Assembly: GCA_964594665.1 (NCBI GenBank)
Contig: CAZQNY010000001.1
Location: 100,961 to 164,960, forward strand
DNA length: 64,000 bases
Reading direction: 5' to 3'
Source: BM520 sp964594665
GTDB taxonomy: Bacteria; Bacteroidota; Bacteroidia; Bacteroidales; BM520
Every line of letters starts with the position of its first letter. The stretch's first letter is position 1. The translations under genes were made by a program, and so were the position numbers. Shown here one piece after another: positions 35,808 to 45,235 of the stretch. The notes under the pieces were generated by a model, which saw only the letters and a list, made by a program, of their open reading frames with translations, did no database searches and was not told the DNA's origin.

Positions 35808-38234
35808 TTAAAATACAAGATCCATTATTTCGATCATTTTTTTAATGTAATGAAACTTCACACCTTTTATATAGGAGTCCGGGATTTCATCAATATCTTT
35901 TCGGTTATTTTCAGACAGAATAATTTCAGTAATATCAGCACGTTTTGCTGCCAGGATTTTCTCCTTAATTCCGCCAACAGGCAGTACCTGCCCCCGTAGG
36001 GTTATTTCGCCTGTCATGGCAATATTTTTTTTCACAGGCTTTTGAGTGTATACCGAAGCAAGGGCTGTAAACATAGCAATACCGGCAGAAGGGCCATCTT
36101 TAGGAGTAGCACCTTCCGGAACGTGGATATGCACATTTTGAGACTCAAGGAAGCCTTCATCAACATGTAGTTCCGGCGCATGAGCCTTAAGATACATATG
36201 AGCAAGCGTTGCGGATTCTTTCATTACGTCACCAAGGTTTCCGGTCATGGTAAGTTCTCCTTTCCCTTTTCGGAGGCTGGATTCAATAAACAGTATTTCT
36301 CCTCCCACGGAGGTCCAGGCAAGGCCGGTAACAACACCTACAGCATTCTTATCCAGTGATTTATCTCTTTGGAAGCGGGGTTTTCCCAGAATTATCTGTA
36401 AGTCGGTCAGGGTCAAACGCTTGTTATATTTATCTCCAAGAGCTATATATTTCACTCTGTTGCGGATAACATTTGCAATTTGTTTATCCAATAGACGGAC
36501 ACCTGATTCGCGGGTATAGTCCTGGATTATTTTTTCAAGTACCGGACGGGAAAAAGAGAGTTCACTTTTTGTTATACCATGTTCATGTAACTGTTTTGGA
36601 ATCAAATGACGTTTAGCGATTTCTATTTTTTCTTCGAGCAAATATCCTGAGATATCAATAATTTCCATGCGATCGCGTAATGCGGGATGGATACTGTTAA
36701 GGCTGTTTGCTGTGGCAACAAACATAATCCTCGAGAGGTCGTATTCTATTTCCAGGAAATTATCGTGGAAGGTATTGTTTTGTTCCGGGTCAAGTACTTC
36801 CAGGAGAGCTGCAGATGGGTCACCATTGAGTGTAGCACCTGAAATTTTATCTACTTCATCGAGAACAAAAACCGGGTTAGAGGCATTCACTTTTCGAAGG
36901 CTTTGGACGATTCTTCCGGGCATAGCACCGATATAGGTTTTTCTATGTCCTCTGATTTCAGCTTCATCTCTCAGGCCGCCTAATGACATTCTGACATATT
37001 TACGACCTACAGCCCTTGCTATAGATTTTCCAAGCGATGTTTTCCCTACACCTGGAGGGCCTACAAGGCAAAGGATTGGTGATTTCATATCACCTTTTAC
37101 TTTTAATACAGCAAGGTATTCGATAATGCGTTCCTTAACTTTTTCCAGGCCGTAATGATCTTCATCAAGGATTCGCTGAGCATCAGCGAGTTCAAAATCC
37201 TCGGTAGTAAATTCATTCCATGGGAGTTCAACCAGCACATCGAGGTAATTTTTCTGGATGCTGTACTCAACAGCTGCAGCATTCATTCGCTGAAGCTTTC
37301 TCAACTCTTTAAGAAAGACCTCTTTAACTTCCGGGCCCCACTTTTTACTTTTTGCTTTCTCCTTCAGCTCATCAACATCCTGAAGAGAAGGAAGTTCACC
37401 AAGTTCTTCCTGGATCGTTTTAAGCTGTTGATTAAGAATAAATTCCCGTTGTTGTTTATCCAGATCTGTTTTCACTTTCGACTGGATTTGATTTTTAACC
37501 TCCAGCGCCTGAAGTTCTTTATTGAGCAGCTCCATAACAGCCGTAGCACGTTCGGAGAGATCCATAATTTCCAGAAGTTCCTGTTTCTTACCTACTTCAA
37601 TATCAAGATTAGAGGCAATAAAATTAACGATAAACGGCGGGCTATCAATATTTTTTATGGCGAAAGCTGTTTCATTTGGGACATTCGGAGCCTTTTCAAT
37701 TACCTGTATGGCCATATCCTTTATCATAGAAACAGTAGCCGAAAAGTCACTATCACCAGAAGTTTCTTTCGCAGGACCAAAAGGAAGGATTTCAGCGATC
37801 ATATAGGGATCTTCTTTCACTCCTTTTTTCAGGATAAGCCGTGTACGTCCCTGAATAATAGCCGTTTGGCTACCATCCGGCATAGTCAGTATTTTCAATA
37901 TCCTTGCAACGGTTCCAATACGATTCAGGTCGGAAAAAGTAGGGTTTTCTACTTCCACATCTTTCTGTGCAACAACGCCAATGTGCTTATCGCCTTCATC
38001 AAATGCTTCTTTAATAAGCTTAATTGATTTATCTCTACCGACAGTAATAGGAATCACAACGCCAGGGAAAAGGACTGTATTTCGAAGTGGGAGAACAGGC
38101 ACAGACTCAGGCACATCTTCCATTGGTGTATCAGCTTCATCATCAAGGGTCATCAAAGGAATAACTTCCTGATCTTTTTCTTCAGGGGTTTCATCAGCTT
38201 CAAACTGATAAAAATCGAGGTCATTATTTTTCAT
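35808..38234 (-). CDS. lon: ATP-dependent protease Lon
   Basis: Lon degrades damaged and regulatory proteins in the cytoplasm. From the ATG at 38234 it has 808 residues. An acidic N-terminal tail (about 1-35) precedes the LON substrate-binding domain beginning PVLPLRNTVLFPGVV. The AAA+ domain has GPPGVGKTS with K398. The protease domain has the catalytic serine S716 in PKDGPSAG and the lysine in GGIKEKILAAKRA. The acidic N-terminal tail is common in Bacteroidota Lon. The open frame extends further upstream, but that would overlap the next gene's stop region. Confidence 0.96.
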   Translation of the reverse strand: MKNNDLDFYQFEADETPEEKDQEVIPLMTLDDEADTPMEDVPESVPVLPLRNTVLFPGVVIPITVGRDKSIKLIKEAFDEGDKHIGVVAQKDVEVENPTFSDLNRIGTVARILKILTMPDGSQTAIIQGRTRLILKKGVKEDPYMIAEILPFGPAKETSGDSDFSATVSMIKDMAIQVIEKAPNVPNETAFAIKNIDSPPFIVNFIASNLDIEVGKKQELLEIMDLSERATAVMELLNKELQALEVKNQIQSKVKTDLDKQQREFILNQQLKTIQEELGELPSLQDVDELKEKAKSKKWGPEVKEVFLKELRKLQRMNAAAVEYSIQKNYLDVLVELPWNEFTTEDFELADAQRILDEDHYGLEKVKERIIEYLAVLKVKGDMKSPILCLVGPPGVGKTSLGKSIARAVGRKYVRMSLGGLRDEAEIRGHRKTYIGAMPGRIVQSLRKVNASNPVFVLDEVDKISGATLNGDPSAALLEVLDPEQNNTFHDNFLEIEYDLSRIMFVATANSLNSIHPALRDRMEIIDISGYLLEEKIEIAKRHLIPKQLHEHGITKSELSFSRPVLEKIIQDYTRESGVRLLDKQIANVIRNRVKYIALGDKYNKRLTLTDLQIILGKPRFQRDKSLDKNAVGVVTGLAWTSVGGEILFIESSLRKGKGELTMTGNLGDVMKESATLAHMYLKAHAPELHVDEGFLESQNVHIHVPEGATPKDGPSAGIAMFTALASVYTQKPVKKNIAMTGEITLRGQVLPVGGIKEKILAAKRADITEIILSENNRKDIDEIPDSYIKGVKFHYIKKMIEIMDLVF

Positions 38235-38301
38235 ATAATCGGGTTCTGTCAAAGTGTCAATAGATAAATACCAGCGCTGTGAGTCAAAAGCTATGCCAAA
38301 A

Positions 38302-39492
38302 TTAATAGTTCTGTTGTTTTTGACATAAATCATAAACAGCTTTCATAATTTTCTGTTCAGTATCATCGAAAGGCAAATCTCTGCGCTTGTATACAGCTGT
38401 TGCGACCTGAACATTTTTTTCGTAAGAATAGTGAGAATGCGGTTTTGCACCACCACCCCAAGAGAATGAAGGTATCAGATTACGCTGATATCCTGCACCA
38501 AAAATATTGCAATTGACGCCAACCACTGTACCGGTGTTAAACATGGTATTAATACCACATTTGGAGTGATCCCCCATTAACAAACCGCAAAACCGGAGCC
38601 CTGTTTTAATAAAACGCTGGTCAGGATAGCTCCACATTTTCACAATATCATAGGTATTTTTCAGGTTTGAGTTATTGGTATCAGCGCCAAGGTTACACCA
38701 TTCACTAATCACCGCCTGCCCCAGAAATCCATCGTGTGCTTTATTGGCAAACCCCTGAAAAACAGAGTTATTCACCTCGCCCCCCACCTTGCAATGTGGG
38801 CCAATATTCACGGGACCATAGATTTTCGACATCACCTTAAGGGTAGAATGATCGCCGAGTGAAAAGGGGCCGTAAATAACAGATCCTTCCATAACCGTAG
38901 CATCTTTTCCCAAATAAATGGGTCCGTTGGTGGTATTAAAAACGGCACATTCAGCTTTCGCTCCTTTTTCAAGGAATATTCCTCCATTACCGATCACGGT
39001 GTTTGTATCGGATAATTGTTCCGATTCACGATTTTCTGTTATCAGGGAATAATCGTAACGGATACAAGAATCATTATGAGAGAACAGGTCCCAGCCATAG
39101 GTTATCCAGGGGATGTCAGGAGCATCAAAAGTTTTAAAATCCGCTAACGCAGCTTTAACGTCTTTTTTTTGCATTGTAGAACGATCAGCACGAGCTGCGA
39201 CAAGGAGGTCATTATCCATCAGGCACTCCCCGGGATGTAACTGTTGAATAGCACATATCAATGCGTCATTGGGAAGAGCACGGCCATTTATCAACAGGTT
39301 ATCATCACCAATTTCAGATGAGTATTTCAAAGACAGGTAATCACGTGTCAGAAAAGATCCCTTTAAATTAAGAAGAATATTCCATCGCTCAGCAGTGGTT
39401 AATATGCCGCTTCGCAGGCAGGCTGCAGGGCGATAAAATGTTAGCGGATAAAGGTTTTCCGTTAGTGTATCGTCAAAAAAAATCAGGTTCAT
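38302..39492 (-). CDS. GlmU-like protein with a degenerate nucleotidyltransferase and left-handed beta helix
   Basis: The 396-residue protein begins MNLIFFDDTLTENLYPLTFYRPAACLRSGI, typical of the Bacteroidota GlmU-like family. The N-terminal half is a nucleotidyltransferase-like fold in which the usual GxGTRM loop is absent. The C-terminal half is a hexapeptide repeat helix (IGNGGIFLEKGAKAEC, IYLGKDATVMEGSVIYGPF, IGPHCKVGGEVNN). It may act in sugar-nucleotide or cell-wall precursor metabolism, but missing loop residues make the transferase activity doubtful. It stands 67 nt upstream of lon on the same strand. Confidence 0.82.
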   Translation of the reverse strand: MNLIFFDDTLTENLYPLTFYRPAACLRSGILTTAERWNILLNLKGSFLTRDYLSLKYSSEIGDDNLLINGRALPNDALICAIQQLHPGECLMDNDLLVAARADRSTMQKKDVKAALADFKTFDAPDIPWITYGWDLFSHNDSCIRYDYSLITENRESEQLSDTNTVIGNGGIFLEKGAKAECAVFNTTNGPIYLGKDATVMEGSVIYGPFSLGDHSTLKVMSKIYGPVNIGPHCKVGGEVNNSVFQGFANKAHDGFLGQAVISEWCNLGADTNNSNLKNTYDIVKMWSYPDQRFIKTGLRFCGLLMGDHSKCGINTMFNTGTVVGVNCNIFGAGYQRNLIPSFSWGGGAKPHSHYSYEKNVQVATAVYKRRDLPFDDTEQKIMKAVYDLCQKQQNY

Positions 39493-39536
39493 GGTTTTTT
39501 TTGTAAAGATATATGATTTCTTTCAAGTATAAAACA

Positions 39537-39613
39537 GAAAAGCCGCCTTAATCAAAAGACAGCTTCACGATATACCTTAAAAAATACGAGTACCGATAAA
39601 GACTAGCGGCTTT
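39537..39613 (-). terminator. Long-loop terminator of rpmE2
   Basis: AAAGCCGC, which includes the last sense codons of rpmE2, can pair with GCGGCTTT about 55 nt downstream. The 3' arm ends in a T-rich stretch on the minus strand. The long loop lowers confidence. Confidence 0.35.
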
Positions 39614-39863
39614 CGTAATGTTTTTTGTATTTACTTCTAAATTTATCTACACGACCTGCAGTATCCACAAGCTTCATCTTACCGGTGAAGAAAGGATGCG
39701 AAGTGTGCGAAATTTCTAATTTTACCAAAGGATACTCTTTACCGTCTTCCCAGGTTATTTTTTCCTTGGTTTGCACTGTTGAACGACATACAAAAGAATA
39801 ATCATTCGACATATCTTTAAAAACCACTAATCTGTAGTCCTTTGGGTGAATTCCTGCTTGCAT
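39603..39863 (-). CDS. rpmE2: 50S ribosomal protein L31, type B
   Basis: The 86-residue protein starts MQAGIHPKDYRLVVFKD and contains SHPFFTGKMKLVDTAGRVDKF, both diagnostic of L31 type B. Only one cysteine is present, so it is the zinc-independent form. A strong promoter lies 52 nt upstream. The alternative zinc-binding L31 is not in the window, so no statement on zinc control is possible. Confidence 0.95.
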   Translation of the reverse strand: MQAGIHPKDYRLVVFKDMSNDYSFVCRSTVQTKEKITWEDGKEYPLVKLEISHTSHPFFTGKMKLVDTAGRVDKFRSKYKKHYESR

Positions 39864-39915
39864 TGCTATTCAGTTTAAATTCTAATAATTCTTATCTCTA
39901 CCAAATTCAGGGGTG

Positions 39916-39946
39916 CAAAATTAGGGGTTTATCATTAAATAACAAA
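39916..39946 (-). promoter_or_regulatory. Promoter of rpmE2
   Basis: On the minus strand TTTG (39946-39943), a 19-nt spacer and TAATTTTG (39923-39916) match the Bacteroidota consensus in both boxes and spacing. Confidence 0.6.
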
Positions 39947-40018
39947 GGATTACTAAAAAATAATTAACATTCGCCTGTTCATAACCCCCTCTTAGGGCTT
40001 ATGGAACCAGAAATGCGC

Positions 40019-40048
40019 TTGCATCCCATTGAAATTTAACTATTTTTG
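40019..40048 (+). promoter_or_regulatory. Promoter of the C25 protease gene
   Basis: TTG (40019-40021), a 19-nt spacer and TATTTTTG (40041-40048) fit the consensus closely. The leader would be about 62 nt. The 253-nt gap between rpmE2 and this gene holds only the two divergent promoters. Confidence 0.6.
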
Positions 40049-40116
40049 TCTCTCGGGCACCAAAACAGCACAAAGGTTGTCTTACCTTATAATAATTAAC
40101 ACGAAATCATATTTTG

Positions 40117-43100
40117 ATGAAAAAGGGCTTATATTTATTCGTTGTGATGATGATATGTATTCAATCATCCATTTTTGCACAAACACACAATTTACGTTTT
40201 GATTATCCGATCAGTGAAAAATCGGGTGATTTCTATACCTTTATATATGAAGGGATGCATAATGGAGGTGCGCCCGGAGCTCCTCTGATGCCGTATTCTG
40301 ATCTCCAGCTTTTACTTCCTCAGGGGCATGAAGCCTTTGATGTCATTATCAGTTCGGTTGAATATTATCCACAAATCATAAAAGGAACAGTTGCACCGAC
40401 GCCCGATTATTTTCCTTTGTCTCAAAAGATTCCTGAATATTATTCTGCCAGTAAGGATTCACTAATCTACAACACTGACAGCTACTATCCGCAATCCCCG
40501 TTGTCATCAGTAGCAACAGGTTTTGCTTCCGGGCACAGCATACTTTCATTAGCGATTTGTCCGGTTTCCTTTAATCCGGTATCCAAAGAGATTCGTTTTA
40601 TCAAATCTATATCAATAAGTTACAAAACAAAACAAAACACAAAGCAGGTTTGCAGCACACATCAATCGGCAACAAAGCGTATTGCTGCAATGGTCGACAA
40701 CCCGGAAGAGATTCATGCATATAACTATTCAAACAATAAAGATGAAACGGCTGATATTCTAATTATATCAAACAACACCTTTCTGCCACTAATGCAGGAA
40801 TACATAACCTACAAGGAATCAACCGGTTATTTTGTAATCACCAAATCTACAGAGGATATCTATTCGGAATTTGCGGGTCAGGACGAGCAGGAGCAGATAA
40901 GGAATTGCATAACAGAAATGTATGAAACACATAGTATCGAGTATGTTATTCTGGTGGGTGATGCGGATCCGGCAGATGAGCAACACAGGATTATTCCTCA
41001 CCGCGGACTGAAAGCTGTTGACGATCATGACATTCCTGCTGATTTATATTATTCAAACCTTGACGGCACGTGGGATGAAAATGGAAACGGAGTCTGGGGT
41101 GAAGTTGGCGAAGGCGATTTATTTGCTGAGGTTGCCATAGGAAGAATTTGCATTGATGCAGCAGGAGAACTTGAAAACGCTGTACATAAACTCATCTCCT
41201 ATCAGGACTCACCTGTTGTTGATGATGGGAATAAAATTCTTCTGGTAGGAGAAAACCTCAATAACAGCCCATTGACATGGGGTGGCGATTACATGGATGA
41301 AGTAAGGTATGGTACATCTCATCATGGGTTTACTACAACCGGGATTGATGAAAGTATTTCGGAGGTTTCCACGGTATATGATCGTGAAGGTTCCTGGAAT
41401 CCCAAAAAAATCAGGGATCATTTCAATGCCTATGGATTAAACATGGTAATTCACATGGGGCACAGCAATGTGAATTACAATATGAAAATGTACAATCAGG
41501 ATCTCACGACAAGTCGTTTTACAAATGATGGAGAAAGCCGGGGCTATGCTATTGGTTATTCACAAGGATGTTATAATGGGTCTTTTGATAACCGCGGCAC
41601 CGGTGGCGGGCATTCTTCAGGTGATTGTTTTGCTGAAAAAATCACAACAATGGAAACCGCTGAAGTTGCAACTATAGCAAACTCCAGGTACGGATGGTAT
41701 TCCCCGGGGAATACAGATGCTTCATCTCAATTTTATAACCGATATTTTATTGACGCCATTTTTGGTGAGAATATCACTCATATCGGATGGGCAAACGCCT
41801 ACTCCAAGGAAGCCGAAACAAGTTGGTTATCCAATGAATATTTTCGCTGGACAGCCTATGAGCTGAATTTATTCGGAGACCCTTCAATGGATATCATGAC
41901 AGCAAAACCAGAGCCCTTACTGGCTGCTATTCAGCATACAATTATTGAAGGTTCTACATCCATACCTTTTGAATGTGATGCTCCGTCAGCAAGAATTGCT
42001 CTTTTAAAAAATGGCATTTTATTATCCCGCTGCTTTACGGATGAAAATGGCGCTGCTGTTATTGAACTTCCAACGCCTGCCGTTGAGGGAGAAAACTATG
42101 AAATATCGGTTATTGCTCACAACAAACTCAGGTACACACAACAAATAGAAGTAATTGCCAATAGTCCGGTTATTATTTGCAATGCACTGCAGGTTGATGA
42201 CAGCGAATACAATAACAATGGTATTGCTGAGTATGGAGAAACCATATTGCTGGACCTTACTTTGACCAATAACGGGGATACGGATTGTGAAGATGCAGCG
42301 TTTACGATAGAATCCACATCACCCTATATTTTATTTACTGCAGAGAACACCCATACCGGATTTATTGGTATTGGTGAAAGTGTAACTGTCACAGGGGCTT
42401 ATTCTGCACAAATTGCATCAGATATCCCATCAAAGGATATCATTATTGATATCACATCTTCACCGGCAAAAGAGTGGAAAAGCAGTATTATTTTACCTGT
42501 TGGTGGTGCCAGGCCTGTTATTACAGATTTTTATGCTGAAGAAATCAGCAATACACCCAATGGACGAATTGATGCCGGAGAAAATGCGCGTTTACATTAT
42601 ACTGTTTTTAATGATGGAAATGCTGCTATCGAAAACATGAATATTCTCCTGCAGGAGAGTGATATTTATATAAACTGCGAAGAAAATGAGATTACAATAA
42701 GCCAGCTTGATGCAATGGAGTCGATAGATATAATCTTTGACATACAGGCATCAACAGAAACTCCTGATGGCTTTACATCTTATCAGATTCTGGACATCAA
42801 CGCTGATCGTGGTCTTCATCTTGACAGTGAACATTTCATAAACATAGGTATTCCCGGTATTCTTGTTTGCGATCTGGATGGCAATCATAACTCCTCTCCT
42901 GCCCTGTTGCAAGACCTCAGCAATCTGGGAGCAAGCGCTGATTACAATACCAGCATACCCGAAAATATCAGTGACTATAAAGCAGTATTTTTATGTTTAG
43001 GTATTTTTCCTGACTTCCATGAATTATCATGGGAAGAGGGAGAAGCCTTTGCCAACTACCTTGAACAAGGTGGTCGTATGTACATTGAATCCGGATCATT

Positions 43101-43947
43101 GTGGTATTATAATGAAGATACGCCATTGCATGAAATGCTCAACATTGAATCATCAATAGGTAATGGATGGGTTTATGGAAATGAAGAGCTGACAGGGATT
43201 GAAGGTACTTTTGGTGAAGGCATGGAATTTTCATATGTTGGAGATAACTTACGTATTGATCATTTGGAGGTATCAGAACCGACCTACCTGATTTTTAATA
43301 GTGAACCGCACACATTCGGTGCCATGGCTGCATTGGAGACTGATTCCTATAAGGTTGTAGCAACTACTTTTGAGTGGTCAGGAATTATTCCTGCAAACAG
43401 CAGCAGCTCACAGGAGGGGCTGATGACTGAAATCATCAACTTTATGGAGATAAACACTGCCCGACCACCGGTAATAAACCTCGGTGCGGATACTACCATC
43501 TGCCTAAACCAGCAGCTTCTCCTTGACGCAGGAGACGGTTTCAGTTCGTATTTATGGTCGAATGGTGCAACAAGCAGCATGATTACAGTAGATACTTCAA
43601 TGTTCTCGCAAATGATCAATGAAATAAGCGTAACGGTAGTAAACCAGGATGGTTATCAGGCTTCGGATGCTATTGTAGTCAACTTCTCTGACTGCACCGG
43701 ACTGGAAGCAATCGCGTTAAACGAGCTTTCTGTTTTCCCTAATCCGGCTAACGAATCAGTAAACATCAGTTATCCTGAAACTTCATTCGCATATACACTG
43801 GTGAATACATCAGGAAAGACTATTTATCAGGATGAAAACAATTATCATAAGGTCTCGATAGATACAAAATCGCTTGAACCGAATATTTATCTTCTTATAA
43901 TCAGAACCAAAGATATACTGACAGTTGAAAAGGTTGTTATTAAATAA
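40117..43947 (+). CDS. Gingipain-family (C25) cysteine protease exported by T9SS
   Basis: From the ATG at 40117 the protein has 1276 residues with a signal peptide (MKKGLYLFVVMMICIQSSIFAQ). A propeptide-like region covers about 25-200. The C25 catalytic region (about 210-600) has H449 in HMGHSN and C485 in YSQGCYNGSF, the gingipain dyad. Beta-sandwich modules follow (about 610-930), then a glutaminase-like part (EQGGRMYIESGSLW, about 950-1090) and a Gly/Ser-rich Ig-like module (ILSL-type repeat around SYLWSNGA). The T9SS sorting domain begins LSVFPNPANES and ends TVEKVVIK. The prodomain and size resemble PorU and gingipains, but a free secreted protease is more likely because of the extra modules. 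Cleavage specificity is unknown. Confidence 0.92.
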   Translation: MKKGLYLFVVMMICIQSSIFAQTHNLRFDYPISEKSGDFYTFIYEGMHNGGAPGAPLMPYSDLQLLLPQGHEAFDVIISSVEYYPQIIKGTVAPTPDYFPLSQKIPEYYSASKDSLIYNTDSYYPQSPLSSVATGFASGHSILSLAICPVSFNPVSKEIRFIKSISISYKTKQNTKQVCSTHQSATKRIAAMVDNPEEIHAYNYSNNKDETADILIISNNTFLPLMQEYITYKESTGYFVITKSTEDIYSEFAGQDEQEQIRNCITEMYETHSIEYVILVGDADPADEQHRIIPHRGLKAVDDHDIPADLYYSNLDGTWDENGNGVWGEVGEGDLFAEVAIGRICIDAAGELENAVHKLISYQDSPVVDDGNKILLVGENLNNSPLTWGGDYMDEVRYGTSHHGFTTTGIDESISEVSTVYDREGSWNPKKIRDHFNAYGLNMVIHMGHSNVNYNMKMYNQDLTTSRFTNDGESRGYAIGYSQGCYNGSFDNRGTGGGHSSGDCFAEKITTMETAEVATIANSRYGWYSPGNTDASSQFYNRYFIDAIFGENITHIGWANAYSKEAETSWLSNEYFRWTAYELNLFGDPSMDIMTAKPEPLLAAIQHTIIEGSTSIPFECDAPSARIALLKNGILLSRCFTDENGAAVIELPTPAVEGENYEISVIAHNKLRYTQQIEVIANSPVIICNALQVDDSEYNNNGIAEYGETILLDLTLTNNGDTDCEDAAFTIESTSPYILFTAENTHTGFIGIGESVTVTGAYSAQIASDIPSKDIIIDITSSPAKEWKSSIILPVGGARPVITDFYAEEISNTPNGRIDAGENARLHYTVFNDGNAAIENMNILLQESDIYINCEENEITISQLDAMESIDIIFDIQASTETPDGFTSYQILDINADRGLHLDSEHFINIGIPGILVCDLDGNHNSSPALLQDLSNLGASADYNTSIPENISDYKAVFLCLGIFPDFHELSWEEGEAFANYLEQGGRMYIESGSLWYYNEDTPLHEMLNIESSIGNGWVYGNEELTGIEGTFGEGMEFSYVGDNLRIDHLEVSEPTYLIFNSEPHTFGAMAALETDSYKVVATTFEWSGIIPANSSSSQEGLMTEIINFMEINTARPPVINLGADTTICLNQQLLLDAGDGFSSYLWSNGATSSMITVDTSMFSQMINEISVTVVNQDGYQASDAIVVNFSDCTGLEAIALNELSVFPNPANESVNISYPETSFAYTLVNTSGKTIYQDENNYHKVSIDTKSLEPNIYLLIIRTKDILTVEKVVIK

Positions 43948-43983
43948 AAATCAACGGCAAGTGATAATATATTGAGACCCTGC

Positions 43984-45138
43984 TTACAGAACAATAAGCT
44001 TTTTTATTGTTATATTCTTGTTTTCAAGACCATACAAACGAATAATATAGATTCCATTTTTTAAAGTATTCGTGTGGAATACTTTTTTACCGGTACAGGC
44101 TATATCTTCGGTAATCAATACACCGTTACTATTAAAAACGGAGATTATAAAAGGCAAACTGTTCAAATTTTCAATTGCAAAATAATCAGATGCCGGGTTC
44201 GGACTGATAACATACTCAGCTGATGGCTTATAAGGTGCAATACCGGTTTGGTTAATTAAACCATTCAGGTCATACTGACGGAAGAAATTCCATATTTCAA
44301 CACTGGCGTTAATATCATGGTTTGTATTTCCGTTACCAGTATTGATAATACTTCCCGGCCAGGTATGACCTCCACCGATTATTTTGTAATGCACAACTCG
44401 TGATCCGTTATTACCTTCATAATATTCATAAAGTTCAACCGTACAGCCATCTTCAGGGTCAACATCGGGAAGTACAGTAACCTCAGGCGAAGAAATACAC
44501 TGATTATACGTACACCAATAATCAATCACTTCAGGTGTTGATGCCCACAAAAAATTTCCGTCGTATGGCACAACGACATCAGCAGTTCCATGGAATTCCA
44601 TTACAGGCATGGGGTGCTGAGGCGAGCAGGTGACTAACTGTGATTTCTGCATTGTTCCTGTAACCGAAGCAATAGCAGCTATTCGGTTGCTCAGATTACA
44701 GGCCAGCGTATAACTCATGAAACCGCCGTTCGACATTCCTGTAAAATAGACTCTTTCCAGGTCAATATTGTAATCAACATCAAGGGAATCGATAAGTGCT
44801 TCCAGAAATCCGATATCATCAGTATCTCCTCCAAACTCTGCATTCCAATAGGGATTCCCTGATGGATCATCAGTTCCCATAGGATGTACCAACAGAAAAT
44901 TGGCAGTATCAGCAATAGAACGAAAATCACCATAAACCATCTGTTCAAAAGCATTCGATGTATATCCATGAAGGTTTACAATCAGAGGAACCTCATCTCC
45001 CGAATAAATCTCCGGAATATAGAGAATAAAAGAACGATTCAACCCGTCATGAACAATTGTATCATTGATGGTTTGCTGGGCTACAAGTGAATTACACAGG
45101 AGAGTAATAGAAATGAAGAGAAAGACAGATTTTTTCAT
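43984..45138 (-). CDS. Secreted alpha/beta-hydrolase (PHB depolymerase/feruloyl-esterase-like) with T9SS tail
   Basis: From the ATG at 45138 it has 384 residues with a signal peptide (MKKSVFLFISITLLCNSLVAQ). The fold matches the LpqC/PHB depolymerase-esterase family: PLIVNLHGYTSNA supplies the oxyanion region, S136 lies in GMSNGGF, aspartate in HGTADVVVPYDG and histidine in GGGHTWPG. The T9SS sorting domain begins YVISPNPASDYF and ends ITIKKLIVL. The likely substrate is an ester of plant phenolics or a polyester, but it cannot be chosen from sequence. It converges on the C25 protease gene with a 36-nt gap. Confidence 0.88.
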   Translation of the reverse strand: MKKSVFLFISITLLCNSLVAQQTINDTIVHDGLNRSFILYIPEIYSGDEVPLIVNLHGYTSNAFEQMVYGDFRSIADTANFLLVHPMGTDDPSGNPYWNAEFGGDTDDIGFLEALIDSLDVDYNIDLERVYFTGMSNGGFMSYTLACNLSNRIAAIASVTGTMQKSQLVTCSPQHPMPVMEFHGTADVVVPYDGNFLWASTPEVIDYWCTYNQCISSPEVTVLPDVDPEDGCTVELYEYYEGNNGSRVVHYKIIGGGHTWPGSIINTGNGNTNHDINASVEIWNFFRQYDLNGLINQTGIAPYKPSAEYVISPNPASDYFAIENLNSLPFIISVFNSNGVLITEDIACTGKKVFHTNTLKNGIYIIRLYGLENKNITIKKLIVL

Positions 45139-45181
45139 TTTGACAGAAATAATTTTCCTAAAAATACTAAATAATGGGGAT

Positions 45182-45216
45182 AAAAAAAAGGCTGTCACAA
45201 TCTAGGCAGCCTTTTT
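45182..45216 (-). terminator. Terminator of ilvE
   Basis: AAAAAGGCTG and CAGCCTTTTT pair over a 12-nt loop; on the minus strand the 3' arm continues into eight T residues. It lies 19 nt after the ilvE stop. Confidence 0.75.
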
Positions 45217-45235
45217 AGTATTTCAATAAATCAGT

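Noticed and set aside
37155..38027. Long open frame of 290 codons on the plus strand
   Set aside because: It is antisense to lon, and its product is rich in F, I, L, S and N with no family features.
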